From the NCBI GenBank assembly GCA_905178155.1, contig CAJINV010000001.1:16244142-16308141 (forward strand): DNA of 64,000 nt. The letters run 5' to 3'. The notes under the pieces are model-generated. The model did no database searches. It saw only the letters and a list, made by a program, of their open reading frames with translations, and was not told the origin of the DNA. The translations under genes were made by a program, and so were the position numbers. The stretch comes from Amoebophrya sp. A120 (lineage: Eukaryota; Sar; Dinophyceae; Syndiniales; Amoebophryaceae). Shown piece by piece: positions 56,582-64,000 of the stretch; within the stretch, counting starts at the first letter, position 1, and every line of letters begins with the position of its first letter.

Positions 56582-58336
56582 ATGGTGGTGGACTGCATGA
56601 ATTTCGATTTCCTCGACGAGGACCGCGAGCGGGCCGTGGAGCAATCAAATATCGAGCAGGGCTTTCCGCTCGCACCCGTTCCCAGCCCCATGACCTTCTG
56701 CGCCGACATCAAAAAAAGCGGTATAGAAACTCGTGCTTCGCTTTTGTGATCCTCATCAAAGCTACAGTAAGGACGCCAAGGAGCTTCGTACGTTTACGTC
56801 CGCCGCGAGCACGACCTAGAACTGCGAGTATCTATGCGAGGACCATCCGTGTAGTTTTCCTTCAGCCTCGAAGGACCAGGGAAAAAGTAGTACTTACTCC
56901 GCAGTGTACCTGTACTCGTCGGCGGACGACAACAACAAGCGAGTGAGGTCTTGACGTAGAATTGTATCGTGCCCTTGTCGAAGACAAAGAATGAAAGCGA
57001 GGCATTTGAAAAAAAAATTGACATTTAGGCACCGCGCCGAGCCTGATGGATTTCAAGCATGGTACAACAACACTCGGATTCAAGTTTCAGGGCGGCATCA
57101 TAATCGCGGTCGATTCGCGCGCAAGTATGGGCAGCTACATCGGCAGTCAGACGGTGAAAAAAGTAATCGAAATTAACGACAGACTCCTCGGCACAATGGC
57201 CGGCGGCGCCGCCGACTGCTCCTTTTGGGAGAGAAGACTAACGCTGCTCGCACGCATGTAAGTTCGAATCTCGTACCGACTAGTTGTTTTCCCGAAGAAC
57301 TTTTTGCATTTTTTTTTTCCACGGAGCGCTTCGTCAGATCAATTTAGCCCGCACGAAAAAACACTGCTGCCACTGCTCACCGAAGCTCCTGTGGTTGATT
57401 CGGTTTCGGCCGCACAATCGGAGGATTACAATAATCGCAAACCAAAACTTTTGGCAGGTATGAGCTCCGCGAAAGGGAAAAGATTTCAGTAGCCGCAGCC
57501 TCCAAAATCCTGGCCAACATCTTTATCCAGTAACACCCACCTAATTTTTCTTTGATTTTGTCGTTCTTCGATTTTGCAACCACCTGTGCAAGCCAATGTT
57601 CCGGAATCAGCGCCCCAGAACTTTTGTTTATGAAAGAATGGAACAAACGCTTACTCGTTCGCCCATAGACATCCCATGTTGTCGTGGTGCTGCTTGCGAT
57701 GATTGACTACCTAGGAGGAAAAACGTGCTATCAGTGAAGAATCCAATCCATCGCACCAGGTATCGAGGATACGGGTTGTCTTGCGGCACCATGGTAGCCG
57801 GGTGGGATAAGACGGGTCCCCACCTCTACATGGTGGACGACCAAGGCGACCGCGTGGAGGGCGAAAAATTCTCAGTGGGTTCGGGATGCATGTTCGCCTA
57901 CGGCGTCTTGGATGACGGGTACGATAATTTTTGAGAATTTCGGGTCGTGCTCGTGGACACGAATTGAGTTCCATAAGACAGTTCAATGAATTATGTGCAT
58001 CATTCATGCTCACGCTTTTGTTTGTTCTTGCAGTTTCTGTTTCAGATCAAGAACGAGTGCGCGCCGGGTAGAAGTAGACAGAGCCTCCTCACGACTCTGT
58101 TTCTTGACTGTCAATTCAAAATTATCAGGTACCGATATGATCTCTCTGTCGCGGATGCTGTGGAGCTCGGCCGGCGAGCGATCTACCACGCGACGCACAA
58201 GGACGGAGCTAGTGGCGGCGTGGTGCGAGTCTACCACGTACACAAGGATGGATGGACCAAAGTAATCGCCGGTGAAGACGTGAACAAGCTCCACTACATG
58301 TACGCCGAGAAAAAGGGCCTCAAGGGCGACGAGTAA
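56582..58336 (+). CDS. PSMB5: proteasome subunit beta type-5, five exons
   Basis: Chymotrypsin-like catalytic subunit of the 20S proteasome. Exon 1 (56582-56720) encodes the start of the propeptide, [20 protein letters not shown]. Exon 2 (57029-57257) has the cleavage site [10 protein letters not shown]; with Thr1 counted, Asp17 (VDSRAS) and Lys33 (QTVKK) are in the expected places, followed by [17 protein letters not shown]. Exon 3 (57458-57529) has [20 protein letters not shown]. Exon 4 (57760-57918) has [20 protein letters not shown] and [17 protein letters not shown]. Exon 5 (58129-58336) has [20 protein letters not shown]. The frame is continuous for 268 residues, close to human. All four introns are GT-AG; introns 2-4 resume with GTA. 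Confidence 0.97.
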
Positions 58337-59315
58337 GTAACATAAAATTGGAGTCCACTCACAGGACGCACGTGCAAGCAACCGCGGACCCAGTAATGGA
58401 GAACTCGGCCTTGTTTGCTTGATGACGTGAAACAACGGCTTACAAGAACGTGCCAAAACTTTTTGGAACAACAGTTTTTGAAAGATGACCAACGGCGACA
58501 TCAACAAAGTCTCGAACTATGAAGTACGCTCGAGACCGCAGGGCGAGAATCGCTTCGGGCGATTCTATACACCTAGCGGCGATCTGCGTGCGGGAAGCCC
58601 TTCGTGTTTTGTGCCACTACATCCGCATTCTTAACGATAGATACTTTGTTTTCGGTGAGCCCTTGACCTGCTGGAGGAAATTCACAAATCGATCTGAGGA
58701 AACCTGCACACGTGATCTGTGGGAAATGGATCTATGCCGCAAGATCAAATTTGGTGATTCACGTAAGTAGTCAAGTGATCCCTCACATCCTCATCCTATA
58801 GCTCGCAGGAGCTGTAAGAAAATATTCTACAGTATCTATCGAGTCTTGGTCGGTGGTCGTGTTTTGCACTGTTCCTCCTCTTTTGCATTGCTTGTAAGTA
58901 AAGCTGAGTCTGCTCAGACTTTCTCCACGATGCCACCAAGATAGGACTTTATTTGCATTTTGTCGTTGAACATCTCCAAGCCTGGGCCATTCGTTCTTCC
59001 TTCTCGGCATTTTTATTTCCGGGCAGAAAATTGGACAGCTTTGGGCACGGGGTGCTCCTTGGCTAACTACCCGTTCCGAGGTTGTAACGACGGAGATCTT
59101 GCCATGCGTTCCAACATGATTTTTAACTGCTGCAACAATTTTTACAGCGTGAATTTTCCCGATTTCGAACATTCGTATTTGCTTGGTAAAAGCCCCCACT
59201 CCAACTTCATTCGCTTTCGCTCGAAATCAGAGTTACTTTACTGTTGAGAAAACAAGAATTTAATCCTTGACGAGAATTAAACTGAGATTACCACCAGACG
59301 TTCGTACATATAGTC
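58337..59315. other. intergenic region with uncertain open frames
   Basis: From ATG 58484 a short frame reads MTNGDINKVSNYEVRSRPQG, then ENRFGRFYTPSGDL. Around 58960-59247 another reads GPFVLPSRHFYFRAENWTAL, then GTGCSLANYPFRGCNDGDLA. They could be exons of a small gene between PSMB5 and the peptidase, but I recognise no family and could not join them. Confidence 0.3.
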
Positions 59316-61523
59316 ATGGCGACCAGCGACACGACTCAACCTATGCTCCACGCCCGCTATGTGCTTGGCGGGTCAGGCTCGGACCTGTTTTCGGAGCCCC
59401 GGGTGTGCACGGAGATTATGCAAATGATCCACCGTTCCAGGCGAGAGACGGCACAGAAGCAGATGCATCCGGACGAAGCTACATCGGCCTCGGCCGCAGG
59501 GACTTCTACGGGATCTTCGTCGTCGTCCTCTCGTCCCGTTCGAATTGTGTATTTTGGCACCGCCGCGTACGACGCCCCCGCTTCTTTCAAGAGGCAAACG
59601 GACGAGTTCGTCAAGGCCGGCGCCTCGGTGTCAGAAATACGCTGCACCACCGGGGGCAAGGCGAGTATCAGGTGGATAACGCCGGCAACAGAAACCTCGG
59701 AGGAGCGTGTCGTAGACGCCGGAAAGAGGCACGAAAACGGTACGAATTTGAGCAGTAATGTGTAGTTTTGATAATGAAGTATGTGCCGTGCCACATCCAT
59801 GTATTGGTTTTGGCTTGATGTTGAAAAGCGTGGTCGCCTACGGCTACGAATACTAGAAATTATATGTAGCATAGTTAGTACGCCTACGCGGCCATAGCAG
59901 CGCCTGCAAAGTGCCTCTTCGTAAACCTTTGAAATTTTTTGACTCGACGATGGATTGTGTTTCTGCTCGCAGGTAGCATAAGCGTGAACGAGGGCAACCT
60001 CGCGGAGATTGCGCAATTCGTGAGCGAAGAGGCAGACGCAGTTCTGATTTCCGGCGGAAACACGCTTTACGCAGTGGACCGGCTCCGCGGACTGGGGATA
60101 GACCAGTGGATCCGGCGTGCGGCTGCGCGCGGTGCGGTGATGTGCGGCGGGTCCGCCGGCGCCGTCCTCTGGTTCGAGACCGGGCACAGCGACAGCGCCG
60201 ACCCAGACTCCTTCTACTCGAAATTTATGGAGCTTGAACGCATGAAGCGCGAGGTGCTGGAAAAAACGGGCGAAGTTTGCGACGAATCTACCGTGCGCCA
60301 GAGGTACAACGCGCTCATGGAAGCACAGCAACTCGCACCGCTTACCCTCCAGGAAAAAAGCGGGGAGGCCAAAGAAAGTAAGCCCAGTCTGAGCCAGGTG
60401 TTTGAAGACCAAGATAATAGCGCGGCGAATAATGCCGGTGTGGAAACTCCCGCAGGTACATTGATTGATTCTTTTTCATGTTCGACGCCATAGTCTACAG
60501 CACTAAATTCCACAAAACCCTATTTTCATCAACTATAGCACGCGCAGCATCATGCTACTTATTTCATTTTCACTCGTGAACTGCAGCTGTGCGCATAAGC
60601 AGTAGCTGTGACATGATCAATGCCGAAATACAACCGGGTGTAAATGAAAATCAATTTCCTCCGTTTTAGGAATAAAAATAGAGAAACAAAAACCTTTCTT
60701 GGCTCATCTATCAGTCTTCTGGCGGAAATATTCTTTGAAAATCTTCGAATCCGTGAAGCACGACGAATAAACCACTTTCACAGAGCCCCCAGCAGTGGCC
60801 AAGCCATGGGAGTACATTCGCATCCCGGGCATTGGTATGTTGCCCGGCCTGTGCGTACCGCACCAGGACAAGGTGCAGTCCAACGGGTCGCTGCGGGCCG
60901 ACCATGTGAACGAAATGCTGACTCGGCTGGCCTTCTACGGCGGGCGGGAGCGGGCCATCTGCATAGACCACTGGGCGGTGCTGGTGCTGGAAAACGGGCA
61001 GTACCAGGTTCTGTCCTTCCCGGACAAGGTTGGCAGCGGCTTGAGCTGCAAGGAACGCGAGTGGAAGCCGCTGCAGGAGGAAATTATCGTGCACAACAGC
61101 CGGACCAATCTCCCCGTGCGCACCGTAGTGCGGCTAGTCGACGGGCTTTACGCCGACGCAAAGCTGGACGGCGCTACGCCGGAAGGAGCTGCGCTCCTCG
61201 CGGACGGCAACAACGCGCCCGTGGACCGGGTTTCGCTGGACCTGGAAAACCTTCGCCTCTCTCAGGAGGACGGCCCCGACCGGGTCACGGTGTCCGAGAA
61301 AGTCTCCTACGTGAAGGACCGCACCGGGAAGCCCTGCGTGTGGATCAAGGAAACGAAAATTGGCCAGGACGCAGAAGAGTTGACGGACATGATCCTGCAC
61401 ATGCAGGCCGCACCCTGGGCCGGCAGTGTGGACGACCTCTTCGCCCTGAACCGCTCCCAGGGTGATTGCCCCATCACCGCACAGAAACTTCGCCAGGTGC
61501 GGGAACTAAACCCGGCCTTCTGA
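59316..61523 (+). CDS. peptidase family S51 (dipeptidase E / cyanophycinase-like) protein, three exons
   Basis: Exons 59316-59739, 59973-60455 and 60784-61523 join in phase 1 to 548 residues. The family fold is shown by VLGGSGSDLFSE near the start, IVYFGTAAYDAPASF, then SEEADAVLISGGNTLYAVDR and the nucleophile elbow VMCGGSAGAVLWFETGHSDS, where the Ser in GGSAGA is the catalytic residue. Exon 3 has IRIPGIGMLPGLCVPHQDKV and AICIDHWAVLVLENGQYQVL, containing candidate catalytic His residues. Known members cleave short Asp-containing peptides or cyanophycin products. This one is about twice a bacterial dipeptidase E, through a Ser-rich insert at residues 55-75, a charged insert after the elbow and a long C-terminal part. 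Substrate is unknown. No signal peptide is visible. Confidence 0.85.
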
Positions 61524-62375
61524 TGCGGATGCGCATTGCTTGTTGACCAGAGATACTATAAATATTTGTATGTAGGGAAGTACATGCGGATGATTTTGAT
61601 TTCTCACTTGCACCACTTCAAGAACGTGAATTTGTAAAAAGCGACCCCTTCTCCTCGAATTTTATGGCACTGCGCCCCCAGCGTCATCCGGTCTCATCCG
61701 GTACCAAGAAGAATACATCGAGCTATTCGCAGTTACGACAGATGATTTTACAGCCTACTGGTGAGTTCTTCAAGTTCGCACTGTTGAACGTGCTTTGTAT
61801 CAGGAAATGCAAGGGAGACAAAAAGTAGCCTCGCAGCGAGGTGGAATCTTTTTTTTACCCGTCTTCGCACTGTGTTGCCCCTTGTGTCATCGTGCTGTCT
61901 GCTTCGGTGTCTACGTTCGTTCTGATCGTACTTTCTCGTTCTTGATTTCGGGTTTCTCGTTTTTAGTTTTTCGTTCTCTCGCGTGATTTTTCGTGTGCTT
62001 TTTCGTCTGCTTTTCTCGTACCCCAGCGGAAACAGCGTTTATCGTCGTACAGGAACGGTTAAGGATTAAAATGTATGATAGATGCTATTTTTACTTGGAA
62101 TTCTAATCGCACAGACAACATCACTTAGCAGCTACTCAATCTGAACCCCTCGCTCCTTTTGAGAAAAACCTAACCCGCCTAGTATCCATCGCAAATCGAT
62201 TGTTACTCTATTGAAACGGCCGTAAGTCCTACCATCGTCGTGCGACCATTGTCAAACCTGAATTGTGCCGGACTGTACAACTGAGAATAATAAATCATGT
62301 GTGCCTGCTCATCTTGTCCCACCTTTTTGTCGCTATAGTTCGAGAAAAGCACGTGTGCAGCAGTCGCAGCTGATC
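61524..62375. other. intergenic region
   Basis: A T-rich tract lies at about 61840-62020. No gene or repeat is supported. Confidence 0.45.
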
Positions 62376-62924
62376 ATGTCCTCCTCCACTAAATCCAAGC
62401 CGCCTGCGGCGCCAGGTGCCGACTCCCGTCGACCTGCGAAAGCGGATCCTGCCGACATGATCCAGGAGGAGCTGCGGAAGACCGTGAACTCCTGCCGGTC
62501 CACGCTGGTGTCGATCGAGCACGACGTGGATGGACTCTCCGCGGAAAAGGACGACCTCCTGCAGCAACTGGTGCGCATTCGGGACCGGTGCCGGGCGATC
62601 GATGCCGAGTTCGTGTCGAAGCGGCGAGAGTACGAGTCCGCCATGCGGCTGCTCAAGTTGTGCGAGGAGGAGTACGCGTTCACCTGCTGTGCTCAGGGCC
62701 CGCCCCCGACGCCTTTCGTGCCCCGCAATCGCTTTATGGAGCGAATAAATGCGAAGGAAGAAAGCAGCGATGATGCTGAAGGAGGAGATCTAGAAGATAC
62801 GCAAGTTGTAGCCGCGCTATCGCCCTCGAGAAGTCCTGCGCCACCTATTCCCAAACTTTATTCCGCACCAGGTCGCCCGAGCACAGCACAACTACAGCCT
62901 GCCCGAGCAAGTCGTCGAGGGTGA
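62376..62924 (+). CDS. small coiled-coil protein with disordered ends, single exon
   Basis: From ATG 62376 (MSSSTKSKPPAAPGADSRRP) to a stop at 62922-62924, 182 residues. Residues about 30-110 are a charged helix with heptad-like spacing (ADMIQEELRKTVNSCRSTLV, LSAEKDDLLQQLVRIRDRCR, EYESAMRLLKLCEEEYAF), then CCAQGPPPTPFVPRNRF and an acidic, Ser/Pro-rich tail. An upstream in-frame start at 62265 is less likely, because its extra 37 residues are unlike the rest. The codon bias is G/C-rich at third positions, as in RPL11 and PSMB5. It may be a cytoskeletal or scaffold subunit; family not recognised. Confidence 0.7.
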   Translation: MSSSTKSKPPAAPGADSRRPAKADPADMIQEELRKTVNSCRSTLVSIEHDVDGLSAEKDDLLQQLVRIRDRCRAIDAEFVSKRREYESAMRLLKLCEEEYAFTCCAQGPPPTPFVPRNRFMERINAKEESSDDAEGGDLEDTQVVAALSPSRSPAPPIPKLYSAPGRPSTAQLQPARASRRG

Positions 62925-63696
62925 TACCTTTTATCAAAAAGCTACACTTCTTTTTGCTCCTCTGTCTCCTCTGCCATTTGCTTGCTCGAAGACGTAGTTA
63001 GATAGTTGGTTGTCCTCTGATTCACGAAAACTCAAATTGGTTTGAAATGCATGGTTGCATTTCTTTAGAGCAACTCGTCGCGCACACAGCATTTCGATAA
63101 ATTGAGTTGGCGGATGGAAAGTTCAACTTCTTCATGGAGACGACATGATCAAGCACCAGCTCTATACTTAACTACAATCAGATTTTGACCTTGCAAATCA
63201 AAAATCAAAGAAGTCCAACGTGGAAGCGTTTCTTTGTGTCTGATGTTCGCCGAGGACGAGTGTTCGCGATCGCGAAGTCGCAGAACGAGGGCAACGGTGC
63301 CCCGCTTCACAGTAACAGCACTTAAGCAAACCAGCGATCTAAGGATGACTGAGTTTTTCCATGTGCTACATCCAAGAGTGGGTCCTCGTGGAGATCCTAC
63401 CCGCTTTTCAATTCCAAGGTTCCCGCCTGAAAAGGGGAAAAAGATCAACTTTTTTTCTGCCGATCATTTCGTTCACGCTTTGAGGGAAAGGACAACAACG
63501 AAATCGGCTTTGTTGTCAAACTGCGTTTATTCCTAACGAGTGCCTCTTGATGTGCCGCGTTTTTCCATCCCTTTTTTCTGCAGTTACCCAACATAATTTA
63601 TCACGGTTCTCCATTTCACCGACGTAAGTTTACCTTCCCATTGATTAAAATTCGCATTCTGATTTCTTGTATGTGCAACCACGCAGTGAAAACCAC
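62925..63696. other. intergenic or intronic region
   Basis: A + frame at 63234-63536 shows no motif. Nothing else supported. Confidence 0.4.
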
Positions 63697-64000
63697 TGTG
63701 CAAAAAGAAGAATGAACGTGTCGCATCCGTTGGTGGGCTCCTTTCTACACCCCCGGGTCTTCCGATAATTTCACGGAGAAGGCCATTATCCTGGCGTGGA
63801 AAGCAGCATCCACCATATTTCGACCAGATGCTGTTGCAGCTGCTTTCGGATGTGAGCGGCATTCGAGTAGTAGCCCGAAAGGACAGCCGCATTCCCCGGG
63901 TAGAACTTGATTGGATCCGGTTCTGTACCTTCAGCGTCTCCGTTGCCGGTACCTGCTGGCTCGTCACGAAGCTGTACGAGCTGCAGATCAAGCACCACCA
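63697..64000 (+). CDS. partial exon running off the window end, possible membrane protein
   Basis: One + frame is open from about 63697 to the window edge. It reads PLSWRGKQHPPYFDQMLLQL, LSDVSGIRVVARKDSRIPRV, ELDWIRFCTFSVSVAGTCWL, VTKLYELQIKHH. The last part, FCTFSVSVAGTCWLV, could be the start of a transmembrane segment. The exon's 5' splice site is not fixed, and a second frame (MNVSHPLVGSFLHPRVFR) overlaps its beginning. No family recognised. The - strand frames here are judged shadows. Confidence 0.45.

Noticed and set aside
59357-60412. 351-residue - strand frame
   Set aside because: Lies antisense to S51 exons 1 and 2 and the intron between them. The + strand carries the GGSAGA nucleophile and conserved family motifs.
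63584-63998. - strand frames of 70 and 135 residues at the window end
   Set aside because: The + frame over the same bases has better coding character (balanced residues, a likely membrane segment) and fits the strand of all other genes.

Overview
This is eukaryotic nuclear DNA from an intron-rich protist. Five genes can be reconstructed across introns in one continuous reading frame: the selenocysteine elongation factor eEFSec, a large low-complexity protein, ribosomal protein L11 (uL5), proteasome subunit beta-5 and a peptidase family S51 protein. Every gene I can support lies on the + strand. One-way gene order, intron-rich conserved genes, non-GT-AG introns with inverted ends and SINE-like insertions fit an alveolate of the dinoflagellate lineage, perhaps an Amoebophrya-like syndinian. 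That placement is inference; no rRNA or organelle marker is present.

Layout. 0-3.3 kb: no recognised gene, but a short poly(A)-tailed insertion with a 17-bp target duplication. 3.4-8.3 kb: eEFSec, enlarged by a Lys/Asp/Glu-rich repeat and carrying two introns with inverted termini. 9.2-9.5 kb: a SINE-like insertion. 9.9-16.6 kb: three unrecognised genes, two of them low-complexity (Ser/Arg-rich; Trp/Gly/Ser-rich). 17.2-38.4 kb: scattered exons of Cys-rich, apparently secreted modules with poly-Thr linkers, separated by long introns or spacers that hold GC-rich degenerate repeats, tandem repeats and inverted-repeat elements. 40.8-45.1 kb: a five-exon gene with matching Gly/Phe-Ser tracts at both ends. 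46.5-47.6 kb: RPL11. 48.3-51.6 kb: a second possible Cys-rich secreted gene. 52.0-54.1 kb: a nested repeat complex (palindromes, a second SINE-like copy, and a minisatellite of about 16 units between inverted repeats). 56.6-58.3 kb: PSMB5. 59.3-61.5 kb: S51 peptidase. 62.4-62.9 kb: a coiled-coil protein. The window ends inside another + strand exon.

The conserved genes are housekeeping (translation, selenoprotein synthesis, proteolysis) and form no pathway together. The main novelties are the Cys-rich/Thr-linker module family, the intron structures (exon sequence resuming with GT; TATC...GATA-ended introns without GT-AG) and the SINE-like family with a hairpin 3' end. Exon boundaries were read by eye. 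Boundaries given to the base are those where phase and homology agree; others are described as approximate.
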